DNA of 64,000 nt from Affinirhizobium straminoryzae. Its GTDB lineage: Bacteria; Pseudomonadota; Alphaproteobacteria; Rhizobiales; Rhizobiaceae. The position numbers were made by a program, and so were the translations under genes. The stretch lies in contig NZ_VJMG01000010.1 of the NCBI RefSeq assembly GCF_007004135.1, positions 1-64,000 of the forward strand, written 5' to 3'. This document shows, one piece after another, positions 45,826 to 55,309 of the stretch. Numbering within the stretch: position 1 is the stretch's first letter; each line of letters opens with the position of its first letter. Below the pieces are notes generated by a model. That model did no database searches, had not been told where the DNA came from, and worked only from the letters and a program-made list of their open reading frames with translations.

Positions 45826-46914
45826 ATGAGATCGATGTCCGATACGCTGGCGCGGCTGGCCAGGCTGCAGGCGCGGCAACACGAGCCGGCACCGTCCAAT
45901 GCGCCGCTGGTGGAACTGGACGGTTTCGGCTCCAATCCGGGCCGCCTTCAGGCGCGCCTGCATGTCCCGCAGGCTGTGGCGAAGCATCCGGCCCTGGTGG
46001 TGGTACTGCACGGATGCACGCAGACCGCTGCCACCTATGACGACGGCACAGGCTGGTCCCGTCTTGCCGACGACCATGGCTTTGTCGTGCTCTACCCGCA
46101 GCAGACCCGGCAGAACAATCCCCATACCTGCTTCAACTGGTTCGTGCCGGGCAATATCCGCCGGGGATCGGGTGAAGCCCTGTCGATCCGTCAGATGATC
46201 GACGCCGTGGTGAAGCGACATGCCATCGATGAGGCCCGCATCTTCATCACGGGGCTGTCGGCCGGGGGCGCCATGGCCAACGTGATGCTGGCAACCTATC
46301 CCGAGGTGTTTGCTGCCGGCGCCATCATCGCCGGCCTGCCCTACGGGATTGCCGGAACCGCGTCCGAGGCTTTCGACCGCATGCGCGGCCATGGTCTTCC
46401 GGATGCCGCACGGCTTCAGGCCATTCTCCGCGCCGCGTCCTCCCATCAGGGGCCGTGGCCGAGGATCAGCGTCTGGCACGGCGCGCGCGACACAACCGTC
46501 GTCCCGGCCAATGCCGATGCGATCGTGACCCAATGGCAGGGTGTCCATGGCATCGACGGCGCAATGGCACGCCATGAAGCGGGCGACGGCTACACAGTCA
46601 CCTCCTGGATGGACGCCAAGGGGCGTGTGGCAGTAGAACATGTTGCTTTGGCCGACCTTGCCCACGGCACGCCGATCGATGCGGCAGACGGCTATGGCAA
46701 AAGCGGTCCCTACATTCTCGATGCCAGGCTATCCTCAACCCTGCAGATGGCGCGCGCCTGGGGCCTCATCCCTTCAAACGAAAGACATGGCCTGCGGCCG
46801 CGCCGCACAGCACCCCTCGCGAAAGAACCGGACAATGTTCACAAGAACGATGGCCCAAAGAGCATTCAGCACGTCATCGAATCCGCCTTGCGCTCCGCCG
46901 GCCTGATGAAGTGA
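45826..46914 (+). CDS. PHB-depolymerase-type esterase (alpha/beta hydrolase)
   Basis: A 362-residue alpha/beta hydrolase of the PHB depolymerase/LpqC/feruloyl-esterase group. The N-terminal part has VVVLHGCTQTAATY with the oxyanion His-Gly, the nucleophile is Ser145 in GLSAGGAM, and VWHGARDTTV and DLAHGTP hold the later Asp and His. There is no signal peptide; the last 50 residues are charged and look disordered. It may hydrolyse short-chain polyhydroxyalkanoate or aryl esters inside the cell. It is set apart from the cluster upstream by a terminator, with ribosome site aaagga. Confidence 0.85.
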   Translation: MRSMSDTLARLARLQARQHEPAPSNAPLVELDGFGSNPGRLQARLHVPQAVAKHPALVVVLHGCTQTAATYDDGTGWSRLADDHGFVVLYPQQTRQNNPHTCFNWFVPGNIRRGSGEALSIRQMIDAVVKRHAIDEARIFITGLSAGGAMANVMLATYPEVFAAGAIIAGLPYGIAGTASEAFDRMRGHGLPDAARLQAILRAASSHQGPWPRISVWHGARDTTVVPANADAIVTQWQGVHGIDGAMARHEAGDGYTVTSWMDAKGRVAVEHVALADLAHGTPIDAADGYGKSGPYILDARLSSTLQMARAWGLIPSNERHGLRPRRTAPLAKEPDNVHKNDGPKSIQHVIESALRSAGLMK

Positions 46915-47290
46915 GGCCGCAAGCGGCGACCGCCCGGATCCGACCGCCGGACATCAGGCGTGATCGGCCCGTCACGACGCCGCCCCACCTGCCCCCTCGC
47001 TCGCGGCGCAATAGCGCGTGTGGATTTGGCAAGTGTGACCAACTTGCACAGATTTCTGGCGAAATGCCCCCAAAAAGTGCGGGGCCTTTGCAAAATTTCT
47101 TAGAAAAGTGGCATAAGCTTCGCGCCAGTGCAAAACTTTAGCCTCAAACCCGCCGCATCGCTTTCGTCAGGACAACATCTTGAGACTATACAGTCCCAAC
47201 GCGTCGCCCTAGAAGCGAGGCCTCGCCGTTCCGGCAAGTGCGTATCATGGCAAGGCCGAAGTTCGCAGCGTAAATGACAGCAGGATAGGG
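46915..47290. other. Intergenic region before the NRPS
   Basis: 376 bases with no gene. The left part is GC-rich; the part after about 47020 is AT-richer and presumably carries the NRPS promoter. It contains GCAAG-N9-CTTGC (47029-47047), a possible operator, and GCCCC-N10-GGGGC (47066-47085), a weak hairpin followed by mixed T/A sequence that may end transcription from upstream. Confidence 0.4.
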
Positions 47291-50200
47291 ATGATGAACG
47301 AAGCAGCGACCCACAGGCGCGGCGTCGCGCGAGGCGTGACGGTGGCCGCAGACAGCACCATGCTGCCGATCCTCTACGGCGCCGGCGCTCCTGCCACCGC
47401 ACACCCCGGAGAGCGGTTGTCCGATCTTTTCGCGGATCGGGCCCTCAACCATGCAGACCTGACTGCCGTCATGGAACCGGGCCGGACCTGGACCTATCGA
47501 GCCATGGATGACGAAGCGAACCGATTCGCGCGTCTTCTGGTCGAGCGTGGCGTGAAACCCGGCGACCGCGTTGCCCTCCTGCTGGACAGGTCCGCACAGA
47601 CCTACATCGCAATCCTTGCGGTGATGAAGGCAGGCGCCGCCTTCGTGCCACTCGCCCCGGCCTTTCCCGAGGAGCGGATGTCTCTCATCATCGAGGATGC
47701 CGGCGTCAGCCTGGTGATCACGATCGAGGACTATGCGACCCGCGCGGCTGCGCTTTCCGTTCCGCATCTGGTCATAGGAGCCGGCGGAGAGGACGTCTCA
47801 ACCCATCCCGCAGAGCCGCTCCAGATCACCGTTTCGGACGAGGATCTCTGTTATATTCTCTATACGTCCGGCACCACCGGGCGGCCGAAGGGCGTGGCGG
47901 TGCGGCATCAGAGCATCTGCAACTTCGTGCGCGTTGCCGCCGAATCCTACGGCTATCGCCCCGGCGACCGGGTCTACCAGGGCATGACGATTGCCTTTGA
48001 TTTCTCCACCGAGGAAATCTGGGTGCCCTTTGCAGCGGGCGCGACGGTCGTTCCGTCGCCGGGCCGCATGACGCTGGTGGGCGAGGAACTGGCGGAGTTC
48101 CTGCGTGAAAACGCCATCACCTGCATGGCCTGCTCCCCCACGCTTTTGTCCTCGATCGACAGCGAAGTGCCGAGCCTGCGCACCATTCTTGTCGGTGGCG
48201 AGGCCTGTCCGTACAATCTGGTGACGCGCTGGTCGCGTCCGGGCCGTCAGATCCTGAACACATACGGACCGACCGAGGCCACGGTAACGGCCACCATGGG
48301 GCGGCTGAGTCCCGACCGGCCGGTGACGATCGGGGCGCCCCTGCCCACCTATTCCATTGTCATCCTCGATCCGGATGCGCCGCAGTTGATGACCGGCGAC
48401 GACCTCGGCGAAATCGGCATCGCCGGTATCGGGGTGGCGGTCGGCTACCTGAACCGGCAGGATCTGACCGAGCAGAAGTTCATCCCCGATTTCATCGGCC
48501 TGCCCAATAACCCGTCGCGGCGCATCTACCGCACGGGTGACCTCGGGCGTATCAATGCCGATGGCGAGGTGGAGTATCACGGCCGCATCGACACGCAGGT
48601 AAAGATCCGCGGCTATCGCGTCGAGCTCGGGGAAATCGAGGCAATCCTGCTCGACCAGCCCGAGATCGCCCAGGCGGCGGTGACGACCTGGGAGATCGAA
48701 CCCGGTCGTGTGGAGCTGGTTGGCTATTACGCACTCAAGGCCGGACAGGCATCGCTGTCGCGCGTCGATCTCGCCCGCGAGCTTCGCCGCCGGCTGCCGG
48801 ACTACATGGTGCCCTCCTTCCTGGAAGAGCTTCCGGCCCTGCCGATGACGGTGTCGGACAAGATCGACACGCGTCGCCTGCCGAAGCCAACGAGCCTTCG
48901 GCTGACCTCCGAGCGGCAGCATGTTGCGCCGTCAAGCGGCGATGAGCGCGCCATCGTGGACGTTCTGAGCGACGTGCTGAAGATCGATGACATCTCCGTC
49001 GAGGACCATTTCTTTGACGATCTCGGTGCCAACTCGCTTCTGATGGCCCGCTTCTGTGCGCGGCTGCGCATGCGCAGCGAATGGGCCACCACCTCCATGC
49101 GCGACATCTACCTGCATCCGACGGTGGCAGGGCTTGCCCGCCACCTGAGAGGACCGGAAGAAGACAAGCCAGCGGTCGAGGAGCCGCTGCTCACGCACCG
49201 TGCGTCGAATTTTGCCTATTGGGCCTGTGGCGCGGCGCAGCTCGCCTTCTACGGTCTCTACAGCTATTTCGATCTCTGGGCGCTGAACTACGGCCTCAAC
49301 TGGGTCTATGCGAAGCTTGACCATCCACTGCAGCTTTACGTGCGCTGCGCCATCCTGTCTGCGGCCGCCTTCTTCGGGATGTCCGCCTTTGCCATTCTGA
49401 TGAAATGGCTGCTGGTGGGTCGCTGGAAGGCGGAAAGCTTTCCGATCTGGGGGCTGCGTTACTATCGCTTCTGGGTGGTCAAGACGCTGATCCGCACCGC
49501 ACCCGTCGTGCTGTTCCGGGGTAGCCCGCTCTACAGCCTCTATCTGCGCCTGCTCGGCGCGCGGCTTGGCCGCAGCACCACCATCGAATGTCGGGCGATC
49601 CCCGTCTGCACCGACCTGATTACGATTGGCGAGAATTCGATCCTGCGCAAGGAATCCATCGTGCTCGGCTACCGCGCCGAGGCAGGCTACATCCATACCG
49701 GTCCGATTGCCATCGGCCGCGATGCCTTTGTCGGCGTCGGCTGCGTCATCGATATCGACACCTCGATCGGCGATCGCGCCCAGCTCGGCCATGCCTCCTC
49801 CCTGCAGCGCGGCCAGCATATTCCCGATGATGCGCACTGGCACGGCTCGCCGGCCATTGCGACCACCGCGGACTATTGCAAGGTTCCCGTCGTCACGCTC
49901 TCCAAGGCCCGCCGGATCCTGTACGAAGCGGTGCAGATCTTCACGCTGTTTGCACTGGTCACCCCTTTCCCGCTGCTCTTCCACAGCTATTGGCAAAATG
50001 TGAGCGACGACTATCAGGAGACGATCGGCATCGTCGCGATCGGCACGACGATCAGCCTGTTCGGTCTCATCGTCGGCCTGCTGTTTGCCGCGCTGGTCCT
50101 GCCACGCCTCTTCGGATTTGTCCTGAAGCCAGGCCGCACCTACCGGCTCTACGGTTTCCATTTCTGGCTGCAGTCGATCGTCGAAGTGGCCACGAACATC

Positions 50201-51331
50201 CGCCTGCTCAACGTGATGTTCGGCGACAGTTCCGCCATCGTGCACTACATCCGCGCGCTCGGCTGGAACCTCAACACGGTGGTCCAGACGGGATCGAATT
50301 TCGGCAGCAACCAGCAGCAGGACAACCCGCTGTGCTGCGAGATCGGCACGGGCACCATGGTGTCCGACGGACTGTACATGATCAACGTCCACAAGTCGGC
50401 CTCCGCCTTCCGGCTGGAGCACACGAAGGTGGGCGAGCGGAACTATTTCGGCAACAACATCTTCTATCCGCCGGATGGCCGCACCGGCGACAATGTTCTT
50501 CTCGGGACCAAGGTGATGGTGCCCGTCGACGGTCCGGTGCGCGAGAATGTCGGCCTGCTCGGCTCGCCGCCGTTCGAGATCCCCCGCATGGTCAAGCGTG
50601 ACAAGGAACTGATCCAGGGCGTCAGCGAGGAAGAGCGCCGCGCGCGCCTGCCGCTCAAGAACCGGCACAATTTCGTCACCGCCCTGATGTTCCTCGCAGT
50701 GCAATGGGTCATGCTGTTCGTGACGCTCGCCATCTGGGATCGCGCGCTGAACTACTATACGGAATGGGGACACACGGCGCTGTTCGTGGCGGTGCTGCTT
50801 ACCGCCGGCGTGGCCATTCCCTTCTACATTCTGATGGAATGGGCGAGCCTTCGCTTCCGCAAGCTGCAGCCGCAGATGACGACCATCTACGACAAGACCT
50901 TCTGGAGCCACGAGCGCCACTGGAAGGTGGCGGATTCTCCGATCGTGCGCCTGTTCCCGGGGACGCCGTTCAAGCCGATGATCCTGCGCGCACTCGGAGT
51001 GAAGGTCGGAAAGCGTGTCTTCGATGACGGCTCGAACCTCACCGAACGCTCTCTGGTCGAAATCGGCGATGATGTGACACTGAACGAGGGCTGCGTCATC
51101 CAGGCGCACTCGCTGGAAGAAGGCGCGTTCAAGTCCGACCATATCCGCATCGGCAATGGCTGCACCTTAAGCCCTGCCGCCTTCGTCCATTACGGCGTCG
51201 TGATGGGCGATGGCTCGGTAGCGGATGTCGACAGCTTCATCATGAAGGGGGAGATCCTGGAGCCCAACTCGATCTGGCGCGGCAACCCTGCCAAGCTGCA
51301 CGGCTTCGTACGACCGGTTTCGACGCCGTGA
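47291..51331 (+). CDS. Pls/PosA-family membrane-bound nonribosomal peptide synthetase
   Basis: A 1346-residue single-module synthetase. Residues about 45-545 are an adenylation domain with A3 YTSGTTGRPKG near 191, A5 NTYGPTEAT, A7 YRTGDLG, A8 GRIDTQVKIRGYRVELGEIE and A10 DKIDTRRL. A carrier domain follows, with phosphopantetheine Ser582 in DDLGANSLLM. The rest has six predicted membrane helices (about 638-662, 682-709, 876-898, 911-943, 1127-1150 and 1163-1185) separating three soluble blocks; the first and third show left-handed beta-helix hexapeptide repeats. This A-T-6TM-three-C-block plan is that of epsilon-poly-L-lysine synthetase Pls. There is no ordinary condensation or thioesterase domain. 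My hand alignment to GrsA gives the specificity residues D-F-E-A-L-G-T-V-T-K; Asp235 indicates an alpha-amino acid and Glu at 239 may favour a basic one. The likely product is a short isopeptide poly-amino acid, or a single amino acid moved to another acceptor. Confidence 0.9.
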   Translation: MMNEAATHRRGVARGVTVAADSTMLPILYGAGAPATAHPGERLSDLFADRALNHADLTAVMEPGRTWTYRAMDDEANRFARLLVERGVKPGDRVALLLDRSAQTYIAILAVMKAGAAFVPLAPAFPEERMSLIIEDAGVSLVITIEDYATRAAALSVPHLVIGAGGEDVSTHPAEPLQITVSDEDLCYILYTSGTTGRPKGVAVRHQSICNFVRVAAESYGYRPGDRVYQGMTIAFDFSTEEIWVPFAAGATVVPSPGRMTLVGEELAEFLRENAITCMACSPTLLSSIDSEVPSLRTILVGGEACPYNLVTRWSRPGRQILNTYGPTEATVTATMGRLSPDRPVTIGAPLPTYSIVILDPDAPQLMTGDDLGEIGIAGIGVAVGYLNRQDLTEQKFIPDFIGLPNNPSRRIYRTGDLGRINADGEVEYHGRIDTQVKIRGYRVELGEIEAILLDQPEIAQAAVTTWEIEPGRVELVGYYALKAGQASLSRVDLARELRRRLPDYMVPSFLEELPALPMTVSDKIDTRRLPKPTSLRLTSERQHVAPSSGDERAIVDVLSDVLKIDDISVEDHFFDDLGANSLLMARFCARLRMRSEWATTSMRDIYLHPTVAGLARHLRGPEEDKPAVEEPLLTHRASNFAYWACGAAQLAFYGLYSYFDLWALNYGLNWVYAKLDHPLQLYVRCAILSAAAFFGMSAFAILMKWLLVGRWKAESFPIWGLRYYRFWVVKTLIRTAPVVLFRGSPLYSLYLRLLGARLGRSTTIECRAIPVCTDLITIGENSILRKESIVLGYRAEAGYIHTGPIAIGRDAFVGVGCVIDIDTSIGDRAQLGHASSLQRGQHIPDDAHWHGSPAIATTADYCKVPVVTLSKARRILYEAVQIFTLFALVTPFPLLFHSYWQNVSDDYQETIGIVAIGTTISLFGLIVGLLFAALVLPRLFGFVLKPGRTYRLYGFHFWLQSIVEVATNIRLLNVMFGDSSAIVHYIRALGWNLNTVVQTGSNFGSNQQQDNPLCCEIGTGTMVSDGLYMINVHKSASAFRLEHTKVGERNYFGNNIFYPPDGRTGDNVLLGTKVMVPVDGPVRENVGLLGSPPFEIPRMVKRDKELIQGVSEEERRARLPLKNRHNFVTALMFLAVQWVMLFVTLAIWDRALNYYTEWGHTALFVAVLLTAGVAIPFYILMEWASLRFRKLQPQMTTIYDKTFWSHERHWKVADSPIVRLFPGTPFKPMILRALGVKVGKRVFDDGSNLTERSLVEIGDDVTLNEGCVIQAHSLEEGAFKSDHIRIGNGCTLSPAAFVHYGVVMGDGSVADVDSFIMKGEILEPNSIWRGNPAKLHGFVRPVSTP

Positions 51332-51969
51332 TCGAGGAGGCGGACGAGGCGGCCTTGCGTGCGGCAATGCAAGGCCTCGCCTCGCCCCGCCTTCGTCTGG
51401 GCTGTCGCCGCATCCGCGCTGGCGACGCCGGTCTTCTCCTGCCGGAGGAGACCGCAACGATTGCCGCACGCCAACTGTCTGCCCGGCAGGCCAGTGGCGC
51501 GGCACGGGCCCTTGCGCGCGATCTGATGGAAGAGGAAGGGCTCGAAGCCGGCGCGATCATCCGGTCTGCTGCAGGATCCCCCGTCTGGCCTGCGGGCGTG
51601 ACCGGTTCGCTCGCCCACGATGACGAGATGGCGGTTGCCGTCATTGCCCGACGGTCGGATATCCTGTCGGTCGGCATCGATGTCGAACCCGCCGCCCCCT
51701 TGCCGGACGATGTCGCCGCCCTCGTCCAAACGGCAGCCGATGTCGTGACCGGCACAGCTCGGAATCTCGCCACCCGCCTTCTCTTCAGCGCGAAGGAAGC
51801 GGTCTACAAGGCCTGCTATCCGCTGCACGAAACCATTCTGGATTATCCCGATATCCGTATCGACCTCACGCGGGGCGAAGCCATCACCATCACAGGCTTC
51901 CGGGCGGGCCTGAGGTTCTGCCTGTCGCCCCGCATCGTCGTTCTCGCAGTCGCCTTCCACCCTGCGTGA
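51328..51969 (+). CDS. 4'-phosphopantetheinyl transferase (EntD/Sfp type)
   Basis: A 213-residue PPTase starting at GTG 51328, overlapping the NRPS stop as GTGA, so the two are translationally coupled. Motifs: GSLAHDDEMAVAVI, the magnesium-binding VGIDVEP, and FSAKEAVYKACYP (the W/FxxKEA block). It should attach the phosphopantetheine arm to Ser582 of the synthetase from coenzyme A. A dedicated PPTase in tandem is strong evidence that the NRPS is a working carrier-protein enzyme. Confidence 0.9.
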   Translation: MIEEADEAALRAAMQGLASPRLRLGCRRIRAGDAGLLLPEETATIAARQLSARQASGAARALARDLMEEEGLEAGAIIRSAAGSPVWPAGVTGSLAHDDEMAVAVIARRSDILSVGIDVEPAAPLPDDVAALVQTAADVVTGTARNLATRLLFSAKEAVYKACYPLHETILDYPDIRIDLTRGEAITITGFRAGLRFCLSPRIVVLAVAFHPA

Positions 51970-52034
51970 GGCATCGCGGACCGGCGGCGGCGCGCGGCGC
52001 ATTGGACGGAACGCCGTCCTTGCCTCATAAACGC

Positions 52035-52068
52035 GCGGGCCGGCGAACGTGACGGTTCGCCGGCCCGC
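52035..52068. terminator. Perfect 14-bp terminator between convergent operons
   Basis: GCGGGCCGGCGAAC (52035-52048) is exactly complementary to 52055-52068 with loop gtgacg. It lies between the end of the PPTase gene and the end of the leftward peptide importer operon and probably stops both. Confidence 0.7.
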
Positions 52069-52088
52069 ATCGGTTCAGCCGTCAGGCG

Positions 52089-53600
52089 TCAGTTCTTCAC
52101 GGTATCTTCCAGGAAGAATCGGCCGAGCGGGTTCTGGTAGAAGTTGGTGACGTTCTTGCGCATCACGTTGATATAGGGGCTGTAGTAGAGGTCGATCCAG
52201 TTGACATCGGCCTTGGCCATCTTCTGCAGGTCGACATACATGGCCTCGCGCTTGGCCGGGTCGGTTTCCAGACGGGCGGCGGCGACAAGATCCTTCACCT
52301 TGTCGTTCTTGTAGCGCGTCATGTAGTTCAGGTTGGTATCATGACCCAGCACGAAAGTGGTCTTCTGGTCGGGGTCGAGAATGTCGTTCGTCCAGTACAT
52401 CACCGAGATGTCGTAATCGCCGGCGATCAGCATGTCCCAACTCTGGCTCGGATCGACTTTCTGCAGATTGGCCGTGACGCCGGCCTTGGCGAGTTGCTGC
52501 TGGATTAGAACGGCAATCTGTTCATCCGTTTCCTTGCCGGCATTGACGACATAGTTCAGCGTGAGCCCCTCGGCACCGGCCGCCTTCAGCAGTTGCTTGG
52601 CCTTTTCCGGATCATAGGGGCGCTGGAGGTTGTCGGCATAATGATAGAGCGCGCCCTTGGGAATGTAGGAGTTGGCCACTTCACCAATGCCAAAGGTGGC
52701 AGCCTCGACGATCGCCTTCTTGTCTATGGCGAGATCGAGCGCCTCACGCACGTCCTTCCTGGCAAGCGCGCCATGCTCATGGTTGATCAGCATGTGGTCC
52801 TCGCGCGTCGAGGGGTCCATGCGCACCGTCAGGTCCGGGTTCTTCTTCATTTCGGCAACGCGCGAGAAGGGAACCGTGATCGCAACGTCGATCTGCCCGG
52901 TCTGGACGTTCAGCATGCGCGTATTGTCGTCCGGAATGACGATCCATTCGACGCCGTCGAGGCTGACATGGCCGGCATCCCAGTAGTTGGGGTTCTTCTT
53001 GAGGATGATGCGGTCGCCACGGCGCCATTCGGCAACGGTGAAGGCGCCGGAGCCGACCGGCTTTTCGGCAAAGGCGTCCACATTGGCCTCGACCACCTTC
53101 TTCGGCAGCACCGACGCATTCGGCAACGCCATCATCGAGATGAAGGGAACCGACTTGCCCTTCAGCTTGACGACGAGCGTCTTGTCATCGGAGGCCGTCG
53201 CCGTGTCGATGATCTTGAAGCTGTCGGACCAGAGCGACCCCTTGTCATCGCGGATACGGGTCAGCGAAAAGGCGGCATCGCCGGCCGTCACCGGACTGCC
53301 ATCGGAGAATTTCGCGTCACGCAGCTTGAACGTATAGGTCAGGCCGTCGTCGGAGACGGTCCAGCTTTCGGCAAGGCCCGGCACCAGCTTCGTGCCGGAG
53401 GCATCGACACGGACCAGAACGTCGAAGACGTTGGAGAAGACCCAGTTGTCGACGTTCTGGGCCGACTTGATGGGATCGAAGGTGGTGGAATCCTCGTTGC
53501 GGCCGATGGTCAGCACACCCGCAGCATCCGCATAGGAGGCCGAAAGGGACAGGATGGCCGCAAGGGCAGCGATTTTGGCTTTCTTCATCGTGAACTGCAT
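52089..53600 (-). CDS. Peptide ABC importer, binding protein (family 5, DppA-like)
   Basis: A 503-residue family-5 binding protein with a Sec signal peptide (IAALAAILSLSASYADA, cleavage near residue 27). The ribosome site agagga precedes ATG 53600. Landmarks include YTFKLRDAKFSDGSPV, PVGSGAFTVAEWRRGDRI and YDPEKAKQLLKAAG. It is the last gene of the operon that begins with the iminopeptidase-like hydrolase at 57955. In the Pseudomonas PipR system the equivalent importer brings in peptides that influence the plant-signal response. Confidence 0.92.
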   Translation of the reverse strand: MQFTMKKAKIAALAAILSLSASYADAAGVLTIGRNEDSTTFDPIKSAQNVDNWVFSNVFDVLVRVDASGTKLVPGLAESWTVSDDGLTYTFKLRDAKFSDGSPVTAGDAAFSLTRIRDDKGSLWSDSFKIIDTATASDDKTLVVKLKGKSVPFISMMALPNASVLPKKVVEANVDAFAEKPVGSGAFTVAEWRRGDRIILKKNPNYWDAGHVSLDGVEWIVIPDDNTRMLNVQTGQIDVAITVPFSRVAEMKKNPDLTVRMDPSTREDHMLINHEHGALARKDVREALDLAIDKKAIVEAATFGIGEVANSYIPKGALYHYADNLQRPYDPEKAKQLLKAAGAEGLTLNYVVNAGKETDEQIAVLIQQQLAKAGVTANLQKVDPSQSWDMLIAGDYDISVMYWTNDILDPDQKTTFVLGHDTNLNYMTRYKNDKVKDLVAAARLETDPAKREAMYVDLQKMAKADVNWIDLYYSPYINVMRKNVTNFYQNPLGRFFLEDTVKN

Positions 53601-53623
53601 GGATCGATCCTCTGGTGGTTGTT

Positions 53624-55309
53624 TTATGGGGTGGAACGGCCCGAAAGCGGCCTGTCGGGGTCGATATCGGGAATGGCGTCGATCAGGCCCGCGGTATAGG
53701 CCTCACGCGGATGCGCAAACACGTCTTCGGACAGGCCTTCCTCGACGATGCGGCCGTGATGCATGACGATGACCCGCCGGCAGAGCGAGCGAATCACCGG
53801 CAGGTCGTGGGCGATGAACACCAGCGTCAGGTCCATGGTCGCAACCAGCTTGCGGAACAGGGCGACGATCTGCGCCTGAATGGTGACGTCGAGGGCGGCA
53901 GTGCATTCATCGGCCACGATGACGCGGGGATCGATGGCAAGCGCGCGGGCGATGCCGGCGCGCTGGCACTGGCCGCCGCTCATCGTACGCGGCTTGCGAT
54001 AGGCGAAATTGCGGTCCAACTCGACGAGATCGAGAAGCTCGCCCACCCGCTCCTGTATCTGGGCAGCCGGGATCTTCTTCTGCACACTGAGGACTTCCGC
54101 CAGCGTTTCGCCAATCGTCATGCGCGGATTGAGCGAATTGTAGGGGTCCTGGAACACCATCGCCGCCTGCGTCCGAAGCGCGCGCAGCGCCTCCGCCCGC
54201 TGCAGACCAAGGCTCGCGCCATCGAAACTGACATGGCCGGAAGAGGCCGGCGTCAGGCCGAGCATCGCCCGCGCCAGCGTGGATTTGCCAGAGCCGCTTT
54301 CGCCGACAATACCGACCGTCTCGCCAGGCCAGATCTGAAGCGATACGCCTTCCACGGCGCTAAAATTGCGGCGTTTCGAGAAGAGACCGCCACCCGCAGG
54401 GAAGCGCACGGCGAGATCATCGATCTCGATCAACGGCCTGCCGGCCCCCTGTCGTGCCTCACCGGAATGAGCAACTGCAAGGCCTGCATCCAGCTTCGCT
54501 GGCATGGACGGATGGCTGGCAATCAGCGTCCGCGTATAGTCCGCCTGCGGGTCCTTCAGAATCTGCCGCTTCGCGCCCGTTTCGACGATCCGGCCATGGC
54601 GCATCACGGCAATGCGGTCGCAGGTCTGGGCGACGACGCCGAGATCATGCGTCACAAGGATGAGCGAGAGACCGCGTCTGGTCCTCAGATCCAGCAGCAG
54701 ATGCAGGATCTGCGCCTGAATGGTGACATCGAGCGCCGTCGTCGGCTCGTCGGCAATCAGGATTTCCGGATTGCAGGCCAGTGCGACGGCAATCATCGCC
54801 CTCTGTCGCATGCCGCCCGAAAACTCGTGCGCATAGCTTGAAAACTGACGAGGCGGATCGGTGAAGCCCACCTGCCCCATGATGTCGAGCGCGAGCGATT
54901 TTGCCGCCTCGCGCGAAAGCCCCTGATGAAAGCGGATGCCTTCCACAATCTGGTCGCCGATGCGCATCACCGGATCGAGGTGGCTGGTCGGGTTCTGGAA
55001 GATCATGCCGATGCGCGCGCCGCGGATCGCCTGCAGGGCCGTCTCATTGGCGCCGGCAATCTCCTGCCCGCCAAGCAGGATCGACCCGGCTGTGCGACGT
55101 ATGGCGGTCGATGGCATCAGACCGACCAGCGTGCGGCAGAGCAGGCTCTTGCCGGAACCGCTTTCGCCGACGAGGCCCAGCACCTCGCCGCGACCAATCT
55201 CGATCGACACGCTGTCGAGCAGGGTCCGCAGGCCCTCCGGGGCGTCGACGGCGACCGAGAGATCACGGACGGCAAGAAGCGGTGTTGCGGGAGACAAGGT
55301 CGTCGTCAT
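53624..55309 (-). CDS. Peptide ABC importer, fused ATPase (DppD-DppF)
   Basis: Start at ATG 55309 (561 residues); the longer frame runs back through the permease gene and is rejected. Two nucleotide-binding domains: Walker A GESGSGKS in both, signatures FSGGMRQRAMIAVA and MSGGQCQRAGIARA, and Walker B LIADEPTTALDV and IVADECTAALDV. The second signature has Cys in place of the usual Arg, and the second Walker B has Cys where the family has Pro or Ala. It overlaps the DppC-type permease by four bases. Confidence 0.92.
   Translation of the reverse strand: MTTTLSPATPLLAVRDLSVAVDAPEGLRTLLDSVSIEIGRGEVLGLVGESGSGKSLLCRTLVGLMPSTAIRRTAGSILLGGQEIAGANETALQAIRGARIGMIFQNPTSHLDPVMRIGDQIVEGIRFHQGLSREAAKSLALDIMGQVGFTDPPRQFSSYAHEFSGGMRQRAMIAVALACNPEILIADEPTTALDVTIQAQILHLLLDLRTRRGLSLILVTHDLGVVAQTCDRIAVMRHGRIVETGAKRQILKDPQADYTRTLIASHPSMPAKLDAGLAVAHSGEARQGAGRPLIEIDDLAVRFPAGGGLFSKRRNFSAVEGVSLQIWPGETVGIVGESGSGKSTLARAMLGLTPASSGHVSFDGASLGLQRAEALRALRTQAAMVFQDPYNSLNPRMTIGETLAEVLSVQKKIPAAQIQERVGELLDLVELDRNFAYRKPRTMSGGQCQRAGIARALAIDPRVIVADECTAALDVTIQAQIVALFRKLVATMDLTLVFIAHDLPVIRSLCRRVIVMHHGRIVEEGLSEDVFAHPREAYTAGLIDAIPDIDPDRPLSGRSTP

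Noticed and set aside
47100..47135. Possible sigma-54 promoter (GG-N10-GC) before the NRPS gene
   Set aside because: Only the GG and GC dinucleotides fit; the -12 element is not TTGCA-like, and such chance matches are common.
48932..51142. 736-residue minus-strand frame inside the NRPS gene
   Set aside because: Antisense shadow; the NRPS reading frame has all expected adenylation, carrier and hexapeptide motifs.
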